Positions 31,195 through 40,388 of a DNA stretch of 46,010 nucleotides are shown here, piece after piece (position 1 is the stretch's first letter; each line of letters opens with the position of its first letter). Where the stretch lies: positions 1-46,010 of IMG/VR virus record IMGVR_UViG_3300010158_002102, one strand, 5' to 3'. This DNA comes from a virus. Below the pieces are notes generated by a model. The model was given only the letters and a program-made list of their open reading frames with translations. It ran no database searches and was not told the origin of the DNA. A program made the position numbers and the translations under genes.

Positions 31195-31856
31195 AATATT
31201 TTAAATTCTTCTGGTAGCATACGTTTAAACGATTCTAATTTATTTTTCTCTATATTAAACTTGATTGCTACATTGCCTTGTGCAAAACTGTTTATGAATC
31301 CTGCTTTGTTTGCATCATTGAACCACGGACTCATTGTGTTATCAAATAAGAATCTAGCATGATTAGGATTATCCATGCTTGTAGCCAGGGCCACTTCCAC
31401 TGGATTTTTAAGTCGGTTCTTTTTTAATAACTTTCTAACAACTAGCTGAACTCTGGCACGTCGACCAAAGTTAGTTGCAGTATGTATAAAACTAGCATCC
31501 ATATCGTACCAAATGCCATCTTGTGTGAGTGGGTACATTATTTCTTGTACCAGGTTAATCAAATAACTGCTGTCACCCAAAATGTTCAAATGATATCTAT
31601 CATCAATATCGGCATGCTCTTGATAACATTGTCCTGGATCCAAAATTATAATCCTTGCTTCACCTTTAACGACAGGCAAACTATTATAAAGTGTTTCCCA
31701 AACTGTGCCTTTATACTCGTCCTTTATAACCCATGCGTCATAGAAGAAATCTCCAGTAGGTTGATTAATGGTTGTCTTCATACCTTCTTTTGGTAATGAA
31801 TTACAAGCCTCTTGAAATAAACTTGTATTGACTGTATAATTAGTGGGAGTTAGCAT
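31191..31856 (-). CDS. 2OG/Fe(II) oxygenase-like protein
   Basis: The 221-residue protein has ARIIILDPGQCYQEHADIDD (His81, Asp83), FIHTATNFGRRARVQLVV (His125, Arg135), and a C-terminal extension of about 80 residues without a known domain. It is the first gene of the long minus-strand unit reaching down to 23446. TATAAATA lies five bases before its ATG and no ribosome binding site is seen. Confidence 0.75.
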   Translation of the reverse strand: MLTPTNYTVNTSLFQEACNSLPKEGMKTTINQPTGDFFYDAWVIKDEYKGTVWETLYNSLPVVKGEARIIILDPGQCYQEHADIDDRYHLNILGDSSYLINLVQEIMYPLTQDGIWYDMDASFIHTATNFGRRARVQLVVRKLLKKNRLKNPVEVALATSMDNPNHARFLFDNTMSPWFNDANKAGFINSFAQGNVAIKFNIEKNKLESFKRMLPEEFKIL

Positions 31857-31861
31857 ATGAA

Positions 31862-31869
31862 TATTTATA
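31862..31869 (-). promoter_or_regulatory. Late promoter box TATAAATA (minus strand)
   Basis: An exact late box on the minus strand, five bases before the ATG at 31856. Its divergent partner TTAAATA (31886-31892) is four bases before the ATG at 31897. Confidence 0.7.
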
Positions 31870-31896
31870 TGCTAGTATATCTCGGTTAAATACTTT

Positions 31897-33153
31897 ATGA
31901 CTAGTAAAACATTCTGTATGCATCCGTTTACCGGATTGGCAACACGTGAAGATGGAGCAATCAAAGTTTGCTGCCGTAGCCATCCAATTGGCTTTATCCA
32001 AAAGAACACATTAGAAGAAATTTGGAATAACAGTACTATGCGTCGAATCCGCAAACAAGTACTCAAAGATCAACGACCTCCTGAATGTGCTCCTTGTTTC
32101 AAATTAGAAGATCAGGGCGTAGAAAGTCTACGCCAAAGGCATATCAAAGGAGATATTCCTGAAGCACGTATTAACCTGTATCCTAATGCGTTAGATCAGT
32201 TAGGTGTAGATTACAAGATGCCATTTACGTTTCCTACAATGGAATTAAAGTTAAACAACTTGTGTAATCTTAAATGTCGTATGTGTAATCCTACTGATAG
32301 CACCAGTTGGAATGATTGGAAAGAAGTCGAAGAGTTTTATGTTAAAGAAGATAACTATCTTGTTAAAAATATACAACAGTTAAAACTAATGGATAGTCCT
32401 TACTTGGACAAGTTTACAGACAATCCTAAATGGTGGGCCAGTTTAGAAAAGCTCTTACCTCACTTTCGTCGAGTAGAGTTTGCCGGAGGCGAGCCGTTAA
32501 CTGATCCAACACACTATCGCATATTAGAAATGTTACAGCCCTACGCTAAGGACATTGAGATCAAGTATGCCACTAACTTAACCAGTTTGGGTAAAGGCAA
32601 ACGTACAATTTTTGAATACTGGCCGGCGTTTAAAAGCGTTGCTGTTAATGTAAGCATAGACGGCTTGGGTGCTAGTTACGAGTATGTTCGAGGTAATGCC
32701 AATTGGGAAGAGTTAGTTGCTAATATTAAAGAAATACAAAAGATACCCAATGTAAGTCGTATTGTAGGTGCAGTTGCAGTACAGGTCAGTAACGCATTAA
32801 TATTAGGAGATATGATAGAATATTTTCTAGACGAGTTGGGTATTGTATTTTATACCAACATGGTTAACTATCCAAATGTGTTATCAGCACAAGTGTTACC
32901 TATGCCGTTAAAAACAATAGCAATAGCCAATATGCTACAAGCACAAAAGCGTCTAGAAGACTTTGCATTGGTAAAGAAACACCCTATGCTATTAGAACTA
33001 ACTAAGGGGCAGATACTCGGCGTTACAAACTACTTGCTATCAGAAGATCAAAGCGATAAATGGAATGATTGTGTTGAATTTAATCGTAGACTAGATGTTA
33101 CCCGTGATCAAAGTTTCACGGATGTAACACCGGAGTTTAAGCCTTATGTATAA
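31897..33153 (+). CDS. Radical SAM enzyme with N-terminal SPASM/twitch region
   Basis: The 418-residue protein starts with a cluster-binding region (Cys7, Cys25-Cys26, Cys64-x-x-Cys67, around GAIKVCCRS and EIWNNSTM), a pattern usually at the C-terminus of SPASM proteins. The radical SAM site follows at Cys123, Cys127 and Cys130 and then FAGGEP. It is homologous to the product of 35146-36444. It starts leaderless after TTAAATA. Probably modifies a peptide or sugar bound near the auxiliary cluster (inference). Confidence 0.87.
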   Translation: MTSKTFCMHPFTGLATREDGAIKVCCRSHPIGFIQKNTLEEIWNNSTMRRIRKQVLKDQRPPECAPCFKLEDQGVESLRQRHIKGDIPEARINLYPNALDQLGVDYKMPFTFPTMELKLNNLCNLKCRMCNPTDSTSWNDWKEVEEFYVKEDNYLVKNIQQLKLMDSPYLDKFTDNPKWWASLEKLLPHFRRVEFAGGEPLTDPTHYRILEMLQPYAKDIEIKYATNLTSLGKGKRTIFEYWPAFKSVAVNVSIDGLGASYEYVRGNANWEELVANIKEIQKIPNVSRIVGAVAVQVSNALILGDMIEYFLDELGIVFYTNMVNYPNVLSAQVLPMPLKTIAIANMLQAQKRLEDFALVKKHPMLLELTKGQILGVTNYLLSEDQSDKWNDCVEFNRRLDVTRDQSFTDVTPEFKPYV

Positions 33154-34069
33154 AGTTGCCAATCGGTGGGATCATTCTAATGCTATCAAGATAGAATGGA
33201 ATCTCGGCAAGCGTTGTAACTACGACTGTAGCTATTGCCCAAGTGAAATACACGACAACACAAGTCCGCATACAGATATAGAAATACTTAAAGCCACTGT
33301 AGACAAACTTGCATCACTAGGTAAACCTATACGGTTAAGTTTTACTGGAGGAGAACCCTGTGTACATCCTAAGTTTGATGAACTGGTAAAATATGCACGA
33401 TATAAAAACATACAATGGATCAGCGTAACAACTAACGGAACTAGACCTTATGAATTCTATGCTAGTTTACCAATAGATCAATACGTGTTTAGTATTCATT
33501 TTGAGTATGAGTGGTTGCGGGCAGTAAACACTATACAAAAAATAGCAGACATGAACAATATTAAAGTCATAGCACAGATCATGTGCCATCATGAACATAT
33601 GACTGAAGCATTACAAGTTCGTGCTATGATGTTGCAGTCTCAAATACCTAGTACACTACGACGCATACGATGGACAAAAGGAGATCATGACCTATTTGAC
33701 GATATGCGTTACAATCCGTTTGATCTAGAATGGCTTAAGAGTCAGGAAGCAACTGTACAACCCAACACTGTTATCTTTTACAAAGATAAACCCTTGGAAC
33801 AGAGACATGCAAATGACATTATTAAACTAAAGTTAAATCAATATAATGGTTGGACCTGTAATGCGGGCATAGAAAGCCTAATGATTAACTGGGACGGCGA
33901 TGTCCATCGTGCAACTTGTCGGGTTGGAGGAAGCCTTGGCAATATATATAATAGCACATTCACTGTTCCAACTGATCCGATTGTGTGTGATAGAAACTTC
34001 TGTACTTGTGCGGCAGATATTCCGTTAACCAAATACTCTGGTATCAACCATAGTACTGAGACTATCTAA
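33146..34069 (+). CDS. Radical SAM enzyme
   Basis: The 307-residue protein has Cys24, Cys28 and Cys31 in GKRCNYDCSYCPSEIHDN, FTGGEPCVHP, and a C-terminal Cys set (WTCNAG, ATCRVGG, VCDRNFCTC) that may bind a second cluster. It shares its N-terminal spacing with the convergent gene at 34025-35149 and overlaps it by 45 bases. Eight-base overlap with the upstream gene. Confidence 0.87.
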   Translation: MYKVANRWDHSNAIKIEWNLGKRCNYDCSYCPSEIHDNTSPHTDIEILKATVDKLASLGKPIRLSFTGGEPCVHPKFDELVKYARYKNIQWISVTTNGTRPYEFYASLPIDQYVFSIHFEYEWLRAVNTIQKIADMNNIKVIAQIMCHHEHMTEALQVRAMMLQSQIPSTLRRIRWTKGDHDLFDDMRYNPFDLEWLKSQEATVQPNTVIFYKDKPLEQRHANDIIKLKLNQYNGWTCNAGIESLMINWDGDVHRATCRVGGSLGNIYNSTFTVPTDPIVCDRNFCTCAADIPLTKYSGINHSTETI

Positions 34070-35149
34070 TAATTTTGTTTTATCGCTACTCTTAGGGGTA
34101 CACATACCACAACTACAAAATGTATTGGGACATACAATAATTGGCATTGTATTATTTTCTAAATTACTTTTTAAATTAGCAATAATATCATCGCCTTCGC
34201 TAATCTTTCCAATAGTACCTGTTGTCTTATCAAATTTAGCCTGACAAGTTTGATGGTGGTAAACACTATCAGTTTGTTGTTCTATGTGTAAGAAATACCA
34301 GTTAACACTACAGTGCCAATTTTTAAACTTTCTATACGTTAAAAATTTAACTTCTTCCTTTTCCGTATCGTTACTCACACACATTGAGCGTCCGCCGCAA
34401 CAAGGTCTTCCGATACTTGCACCAAATGCATTAATAGGAATAATTTTTCCTAAGAATTTTTCTATTTTAGACGCTGGCTTTTCCTTAATACCCCAGAAGT
34501 TGTTTATCCATGCTAATTGTTCATCTGTATAACGATGACCAAATGTTTTTTCACCTCCGGGATTTTCTCCTATCATTCTAGGAATGAAATTAGTTCCGTT
34601 TGCTTTAAATTTATTACACAAGTCTACACACTCATCAAAATATTGTGCATGGAACATTACATTGACTTTAACATAAATTTTATGTCTTAGTTCTTCTATA
34701 CGATCCAGCACTCCTTGTTTTAGTTTTGGATCAGCTTCTGCATGGTAACTAATAGTAGCTGAATTGAATGTGTCAGCCACTGCTAATGCAAATTTTGGAC
34801 CCAGTGTGCCATTTGTTGTTAAATCGAAACGCAAGTTCAATGTATCTTTTAACTGATCAGATCTTTGTTTTAAATAAGTTGCTAATTTAATAAAATTAGG
34901 ATTATTAGACGGTTCACCGCCTGTTAGGCTAATATTAAAATCTTTATTTTTTCTGTACTGTGCAATTAGTATAATATAATCAAAAATAAATTTAGCTGAA
35001 GATATTAACTCATCTAACGATGCATGTGGGCTAAAATTGTCATGGTGGATAGGAGCACAGTATGTGCAATCGTAATTACATCGTCTACCAAGATCCCACG
35101 TAATCATAAACGGTGCGTCCTGGGTGTTGCTAATAGTATCAAATTTCAT
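34025..35149 (-). CDS. Radical SAM enzyme
   Basis: The 374-residue protein has Cys24, Cys28 and Cys31 in LGRRCNYDCTYCAPIHHDN, LTGGEPSNNP, SYHAEADPKL, and C-terminal cysteines (QTCQAKF, VCPNTFCSCGMC). It is a sister of the 33146-34069 product by sequence and spacing. Very AT-rich compared with the B12-type pair, suggesting separate acquisition. Coupled to the next gene upstream by 4 bases. Confidence 0.87.
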   Translation of the reverse strand: MKFDTISNTQDAPFMITWDLGRRCNYDCTYCAPIHHDNFSPHASLDELISSAKFIFDYIILIAQYRKNKDFNISLTGGEPSNNPNFIKLATYLKQRSDQLKDTLNLRFDLTTNGTLGPKFALAVADTFNSATISYHAEADPKLKQGVLDRIEELRHKIYVKVNVMFHAQYFDECVDLCNKFKANGTNFIPRMIGENPGGEKTFGHRYTDEQLAWINNFWGIKEKPASKIEKFLGKIIPINAFGASIGRPCCGGRSMCVSNDTEKEEVKFLTYRKFKNWHCSVNWYFLHIEQQTDSVYHHQTCQAKFDKTTGTIGKISEGDDIIANLKSNLENNTMPIIVCPNTFCSCGMCTPKSSDKTKLLDSLSTMVDTRVFG

Positions 35150-36444
35150 AGTGTAGCTACCTCAGGAAATGTTTTTCTAAAATCTGTTCCCCGGCGTTTG
35201 TCAGTTACTTCTAAATAATCTAAAAGAGTTGGGATTTTATGACTCCAATCTTTGGACATCATATATTGTATCAAACCGTTCCATCGTTTAAGGCCGTATG
35301 GGTTTAATGTAAATTCGTCATCTGTTATTCGTCGTGAACAAAAATACTCCACACTCTTTTTAACATTATCTTTTAAATATTTAGGTAAGACCCTCACATT
35401 TAAGTAACTGGGCAAATACACTAGATGTGTACCAATCAGCCCTGCACCGTATGGCGGCAAGCTGACTTTCTTAAAGTTCATGCTTTCCTTCCAATGTACT
35501 AGTTCAGTAATAGTTAATACATTTAATAGTTGAACAGCACAGGCCATATTAACTACAATATTGGAAGGCGTGTCATCTAATCTTTTTAAATTACTAACAA
35601 CTGTTTTCCACTTGCTAGGATAACGAATATAGTCGTTTCGTTCTCCAAATGCATCAACGCTAAAATTAAACTTTACTTGTTTAAAATGTGTCCACAATTC
35701 AAATAACTTTTCAGGTAATTCTAGCCCATTTGAATTATAACGTAAGACGCATAATTTGGCCGCACCCGTTTCTACCATAAACTCTAAAATCTTGTAGTGT
35801 TCAGGTATTAGCAATGGTTCGCCACCTGCAAAGTAAAGCTCTCGAATGTTGTATGCGTTTGAACGCATATCTTGTAAGAAGGTGCCTTTTTTGTACCAAG
35901 TATAATCAAAGTCAATATTCCAACTTTGGTCCTGCTTTAGCTCTACAGTTTTATATTTTGGATACTGTGCTTTCCACTCTTTAATCCATGCACTGCTGTC
36001 ATGAGGACTACACATGATGCATTTGAGTTGGCACATGTTTCCTAGACGTAGATCGAAGTAGGGAATATTAACTGGCAATGAACCATCGATTGCGGTCTTT
36101 GATACAATATCAGCTACATCAATTCTTTCATTCCAGACCTGTGTTTCCCATTGACGCTTACTTACAATGCCTTTGGATTCTTCTTCAAAACATTTGGTAC
36201 AACTAACAGGTGCTTCCCCTGCAAGCATTTGAAGTCGTATGGTCTTCATATAATCGCTGTTCCAAACTTCTGCTATTGTATCCTGTTGAAGATTCATTAT
36301 GCGGCCATCTTGTTTTACAAGTCCAGCATCTTTAACATCTTCCTCACCTGCACCGCTTGCATTAGCAGTACAGCAGAGACGAACATCGCCGTTAGGGCGA
36401 GTAGCAATATGGATCCAAGGAAGCGGACAAATTGTATTAGACAT
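35146..36444 (-). CDS. Radical SAM enzyme with N-terminal SPASM/twitch region
   Basis: ATG 36444 is chosen because it forms a TAATG junction with the upstream gene. The protein then begins MSNTICPLPWIHIA like its homologues. The 432-residue protein has N-terminal Cys6, Cys24-Cys25 and Cys82-x-x-Cys85 and the radical SAM Cys138, Cys142 and Cys145 (MCQLKCIMC), then FAGGEP. Paralogue of the product of 31897-33153. Confidence 0.87.
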   Translation of the reverse strand: MSNTICPLPWIHIATRPNGDVRLCCTANASGAGEEDVKDAGLVKQDGRIMNLQQDTIAEVWNSDYMKTIRLQMLAGEAPVSCTKCFEEESKGIVSKRQWETQVWNERIDVADIVSKTAIDGSLPVNIPYFDLRLGNMCQLKCIMCSPHDSSAWIKEWKAQYPKYKTVELKQDQSWNIDFDYTWYKKGTFLQDMRSNAYNIRELYFAGGEPLLIPEHYKILEFMVETGAAKLCVLRYNSNGLELPEKLFELWTHFKQVKFNFSVDAFGERNDYIRYPSKWKTVVSNLKRLDDTPSNIVVNMACAVQLLNVLTITELVHWKESMNFKKVSLPPYGAGLIGTHLVYLPSYLNVRVLPKYLKDNVKKSVEYFCSRRITDDEFTLNPYGLKRWNGLIQYMMSKDWSHKIPTLLDYLEVTDKRRGTDFRKTFPEVATL

Positions 36445-37529
36445 TAAAATTGATCCAGCTCTAAGAATTGATCTCTGCACTGACTGACAGGCGTGTTAGG
36501 AAATTTTCCGCAAACCCTAGCACAAATAGGAAGGCTTTTATCTTCAAACGAGTTATCCCACATTGTTTGCCATACTTCACTGTCAACAATTTCTTGCATG
36601 CTGTAGGTATTTAAATTTAGACCCGCTATGCCACCAAAGGCTTCAATTTTAGACATTAAGGAAGTTTTACTATCCTGCACAAATTCCCATGCTAATCGAT
36701 CAGGCGTAGTGTAATGGTATGGTACTGCTGCCACAAAACAACATGGCCATAGATGGCCTTGTGCATCTATGAATACACTTTTAGTATCTTCTACTTCACA
36801 CGAAATTGTGCATGACTTTATAGCATCTTTGTATGTTTCCACAGTCTTACGATCAATGAAATTTATTTTGCGTTCAGTCGGCGGCAATAGTGTATGTGTG
36901 ACTTTATTTTTTTTATCTATAGCATGAAATACTTCAGACCCAATGAATCTTGCAGTTTGTTTTTCGTGGAAACTTTCAAATCCTAATTCTTTACTTAATA
37001 GCCTTGCTTCTTCGAGTTGATGTTCATTATGTTTAAATGTAATAAAATTCCAACGTGCCTTGCCACCGGCATTTATAAATGCTTGTGCATTTTTAATAAT
37101 TTTATTAAAGTCTGTTCCTATACGATACAAGTGATGGGTATCTTCTAATCCATCTATACCAAAATGTAAGATATGATTAGCTGGCAATGACTGGGCTAAA
37201 TCTTTCCACCATGTGGTAGTTCTTGCACTGGCATTAGTATGAATATCCATGTGTAAAGTTGTGTTATGCTGTTTGACGTATTGCACCATGGCTAGTAAAT
37301 CGTTGTTCATTATTGGGTCGCCATAATTTCCGCAAAATGACATACTTTCTAAACGAGATAAAAATTCAGGAGGATGAATATTTTTAAAAAATTCTAAAGT
37401 TAAATTCTTTTCTGGTAATAACGGATTAGGTAACCCACCGTGATAATTTCTTGCACACATTGGACAACTTGCCTGACATAGCGAAGATATCTCTAAATGC
37501 GTTTTTTTTATTTCGTTGTATCTATACAT
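36444..37529 (-). CDS. Radical SAM/SPASM enzyme
   Basis: ATG 37529 (ATGTATAG overlap with the upstream stop) gives Cys18, Cys22 and Cys25, the same spacing as the 19048-20106 paralogue. This supports it over the ATG at 37541. The 361-residue protein shares FCGNYGDP, FGIDGLEDTHHLYR and the GHLWPCCFV SPASM block with that paralogue. A duplication inside one island suggests two similar steps. Confidence 0.87.
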   Translation of the reverse strand: MYRYNEIKKTHLEISSLCQASCPMCARNYHGGLPNPLLPEKNLTLEFFKNIHPPEFLSRLESMSFCGNYGDPIMNNDLLAMVQYVKQHNTTLHMDIHTNASARTTTWWKDLAQSLPANHILHFGIDGLEDTHHLYRIGTDFNKIIKNAQAFINAGGKARWNFITFKHNEHQLEEARLLSKELGFESFHEKQTARFIGSEVFHAIDKKNKVTHTLLPPTERKINFIDRKTVETYKDAIKSCTISCEVEDTKSVFIDAQGHLWPCCFVAAVPYHYTTPDRLAWEFVQDSKTSLMSKIEAFGGIAGLNLNTYSMQEIVDSEVWQTMWDNSFEDKSLPICARVCGKFPNTPVSQCRDQFLELDQF

Positions 37530-38115
37530 TGTAGTGTCCAATAATCATGTAGCGTGTGTACAATGGTGTTTCAAGCTCGCCTTCCCATAATACAAACTTC
37601 ATTCGGCATTGTTGTTTAAATTCTTGCAAACTAGATGATGTACGTACATGCTCTGGTATATCATAATTATTACCCTGTAATACTAACAAGCCTTTCATTC
37701 TGCTTAACCACAAATTGTATTGTGGCTGTGTTAGGTGTTCGCAACTAGTGTTTATAATAACATCTGCACTGGAAAACATATTACACATATCAGATGTTAC
37801 AGCTTTAAATCTTCCAGCAATTTCTTCTTGTTTATTCATCATGTGTGCTACAGGTTCACATGCAGGATCTATATCAATATTCAAAATTTTGTTAATAGGA
37901 ATTTCGCTTTGAAATAATAAACTGGCCAATGTACCAACCCAGCCGCCATAGATTTCGATGTCAACATAATCTCTAACAAAGGGTTTTAGGTTTTCTATCA
38001 ACCATTCTATGCTTTTAATTTGCCCGGCCCAGAATGCATCCAGCGTCCTCATAGGGTCTGGACTTTGTCGGATAGCGTTCATCCAAAAATGTAAGTGCTC
38101 TGTATCAATTAGCAT
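37522..38115 (-). CDS. Class I SAM-dependent methyltransferase-like protein
   Basis: The 197-residue protein has IEIYGGWVGTLASLL as a motif I-like loop, LNIDIDPACEPVA with the acidic residue after strand 2, DMCNMF, then DVIINTSCEHLTQ as the strand 4 region. The motif differs from the classic GxGxG. Flanked by radical SAM genes with 8- and 11-base overlaps. The acceptor is unknown. Confidence 0.7.
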   Translation of the reverse strand: MLIDTEHLHFWMNAIRQSPDPMRTLDAFWAGQIKSIEWLIENLKPFVRDYVDIEIYGGWVGTLASLLFQSEIPINKILNIDIDPACEPVAHMMNKQEEIAGRFKAVTSDMCNMFSSADVIINTSCEHLTQPQYNLWLSRMKGLLVLQGNNYDIPEHVRTSSSLQEFKQQCRMKFVLWEGELETPLYTRYMIIGHYNV

Positions 38116-39091
38116 GTATGGGTATTACCTTTTTCTTAGACATGTTTGTTTCAAACGTACACCAGCAAGCAGGTTTCTTACACACACTGGTAGTAATTTT
38201 AGGCTGAAACTTTTCTATAAAATCTGTGTCAAATATATTAAAACGTTCGTCAGTAGCATATAATCCATTGCCGCATATTCCTGCTACAGTTCCGTCAAAT
38301 TTAATGTTTAACCAATCAACTCCTAGATTACACTGCCACCCTGTAAACGTATTTAGACGCTCTACAGTCAACTGTTGATCATGCATCTTGTGTTTTTTTC
38401 CCTGCTGGTCAACTGCATAAGTTTTAACACTGTTAATGTTGCTTGTTCTTAGAAAATAAAATATGTTGGGCTTACGAGCCATTAAAGAATTTAAAAGTTG
38501 TCGTTGTTCTTTATTATAAGATGCTTGATTGTGTATAACTTCAATATATCGTATTCCCCATGAATGTTTACTATCTTTATAAAATTCTACAGATTGCATG
38601 CAGTCGTTCCATAACGGAGGGTCCATCATTACTTGTATATTAACTAATACATTTTGAGAATACAAGTAATCAGCTAGATCTCTATTATGCGATTTATCTG
38701 AAAACGCTTGGTGGTGGCTTATAGAAATCCTATCTAAATAGGCCGCGGCTTTCTTCCACCATTCAAGTTTCTTAGATCCGTTAGTTGCTAATGAAAATAC
38801 ACACTTATACTTTGATTTAAAATATTTTATAAAATCTATAAAACGCGGCCAGTGTGTTACTTCTCCGCCAAGCAGATGAATTTGAAATTTCTTTTTATCT
38901 GTATGCTCCAAATAGTAGTCCAATATGTGGGACACATGTTCTACATATAAATCAAAATCAGGCCATTTGTAAGTTCCTTCGTTGCTGCCGGGAAAACAAT
39001 ACCAGCATTTATAATTGCAAATATTTCCAATATAGAGATCTATCCTAAAGAAGTCTTTTGGCCAGGTTTGTTTAATTTCTACGATATCCAT
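38105..39091 (-). CDS. Radical SAM enzyme
   Basis: The 328-residue protein has Cys25, Cys29 and Cys32 in GNICNYKCWYCFPG, LLGGEVTHWP for the GGEP strand, ISISHHQAFSD, and a C-terminal Cys series (WQCNLG, GICGNG, CKKPACWC). It is the first gene of its unit. TTAAATA (39102-39096, minus strand) lies four bases before the ATG. Confidence 0.87.
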   Translation of the reverse strand: MDIVEIKQTWPKDFFRIDLYIGNICNYKCWYCFPGSNEGTYKWPDFDLYVEHVSHILDYYLEHTDKKKFQIHLLGGEVTHWPRFIDFIKYFKSKYKCVFSLATNGSKKLEWWKKAAAYLDRISISHHQAFSDKSHNRDLADYLYSQNVLVNIQVMMDPPLWNDCMQSVEFYKDSKHSWGIRYIEVIHNQASYNKEQRQLLNSLMARKPNIFYFLRTSNINSVKTYAVDQQGKKHKMHDQQLTVERLNTFTGWQCNLGVDWLNIKFDGTVAGICGNGLYATDERFNIFDTDFIEKFQPKITTSVCKKPACWCTFETNMSKKKVIPIHAN

Positions 39092-39118
39092 GATATATTT
39101 AAGCAGATAATACTAGCA

Positions 39119-39126
39119 TATAAATA
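39119..39126 (+). promoter_or_regulatory. Late promoter box TATAAATA
   Basis: An exact late box four bases before ATG 39131, in a 39-bp divergent gap. Confidence 0.7.
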
Positions 39127-39130
39127 TTTC

Positions 39131-39802
39131 ATGATACCAATTTTTATAGGTTACGATCCAAAGGAAGCAATAGCTTACCATACTTGTGTAAACAGTATTA
39201 TTAGACATAGCTCTGAACCTGTGGCTATAACCCCACTAGCTTTGAATCTATTAAAAGGCTACAGCGAAAATCATTTGGATAGCAGTAATGCATTTACGTA
39301 TACTAGATTTCTAGTTCCCCGATTGACCGACAATCAAGGCTGGGCAATCTATATTGACGGCGATATGCTCTTAAAAGAGGATATCAGTAGGTTATGGAGT
39401 TTGCGAGATGATCGCAAAGCTGTCATGGTAGTCAAACATAACTATAAAACTAAGTCTTCTATCAAATACTTAGGATCTAAAAATTTAGATTATCCACGTA
39501 AAAATTGGAGTAGCGTAATACTTTGGAATTGTAGCCATCCTAAAAATTTAACCTTGACGCAAACTTATATAAAAAATACCAGCGGCGAATACATACATAG
39601 ATTTTGTTGGTTGGATGATAACGACATTGGCAGTTTGCCTATTGAATGGAATTGGTTACCAGACGAGTATGGTGTAAATCTTGATGCTAAACTAATACAC
39701 TACACACTAGGTACTCCATGTTTCAACGAGTATGCAACTGGAGCAATGTCATCAGAATGGCATCAAGAACGAATTCTTACCAACTATGCTAAACAAATAT
39801 AG
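39131..39802 (+). CDS. GT8-like glycosyltransferase
   Basis: I start at ATG 39131, after the late box. The longer reading from 39068 would run through the divergent promoter. The 223-residue protein begins MIPIFIGYDPKEAIAYH, typical of nucleotide-sugar transferases of the GT8 group. It has YIDGDML with the metal-binding DxD, SSVILWNC and a late LIHYTLGTP histidine that also contacts the metal. It shows that at least one sugar is added in this pathway. Confidence 0.85.
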   Translation: MIPIFIGYDPKEAIAYHTCVNSIIRHSSEPVAITPLALNLLKGYSENHLDSSNAFTYTRFLVPRLTDNQGWAIYIDGDMLLKEDISRLWSLRDDRKAVMVVKHNYKTKSSIKYLGSKNLDYPRKNWSSVILWNCSHPKNLTLTQTYIKNTSGEYIHRFCWLDDNDIGSLPIEWNWLPDEYGVNLDAKLIHYTLGTPCFNEYATGAMSSEWHQERILTNYAKQI

Positions 39803-40388
39803 TTGCCAGCTTCAACCTCGAATAGACAGCAGATTATTTCCTTACTTTGTCGATGCTATAGGACGAAGACGTATTTTAGATAAATGGTTTTATTTTTATA
39901 TTAACCAACCTGAGAAACCTGTGATTATCTGGAAGATGAAGGATTCTGAATATTGGCAACTACAACCTGGAACTAACAGATACATAGGTGTTGCACTACG
40001 TAATAACAAAGAATGGATTGACAGTGTATTAGTTACAGATGATACCGTTGATGTTCCTGAAATTAGAAATTTAGAATTGATAGATTCAAATGATTTAGAA
40101 ATCGAAGACTATCAAATTACTCTATCCAACCAAGCCCACGCATGGGGCATAGGTAATCAAACATTATATGATCCTGCCTGGATACAACCGGTATACGATT
40201 GGATACATTCCAATTTAAAATATCGTTGGGGACTGGAATACAATGGTCAAGTATATTATGTAAACTCTGAAAGAAAAATCACCAGCTTGTTTAAAAAGAC
40301 CAAAGAAATAGTCTATTCAAAAAACTATGCGAGCTTACAACTAGCGGTTGAGGATTTATTTAAAAAGATTAAACTACACGAATTTTAG
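39786..40388 (+). CDS. Unknown protein coupled to the glycosyltransferase
   Basis: ATG 39786 gives a 17-base overlap and a 200-residue protein; the reading from 39732 would overlap 71 bases. The protein begins MLNKYSCQLQPRIDSRLFP. It contains EKPVIIWKMKDSEYWQLQPG, a YDWIHSNLKYRWGLEYNGQVYYV segment and a Lys-rich C-terminus. No family recognised. It converges on and overlaps the next gene by 20 bases. Confidence 0.6.
   Translation: MLNKYSCQLQPRIDSRLFPYFVDAIGRRRILDKWFYFYINQPEKPVIIWKMKDSEYWQLQPGTNRYIGVALRNNKEWIDSVLVTDDTVDVPEIRNLELIDSNDLEIEDYQITLSNQAHAWGIGNQTLYDPAWIQPVYDWIHSNLKYRWGLEYNGQVYYVNSERKITSLFKKTKEIVYSKNYASLQLAVEDLFKKIKLHEF

Noticed and set aside
39068-39130. Upstream extension of the glycosyltransferase from ATG 39068
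   Set aside because: It would read through the divergent late promoter and adds residues foreign to the family start.
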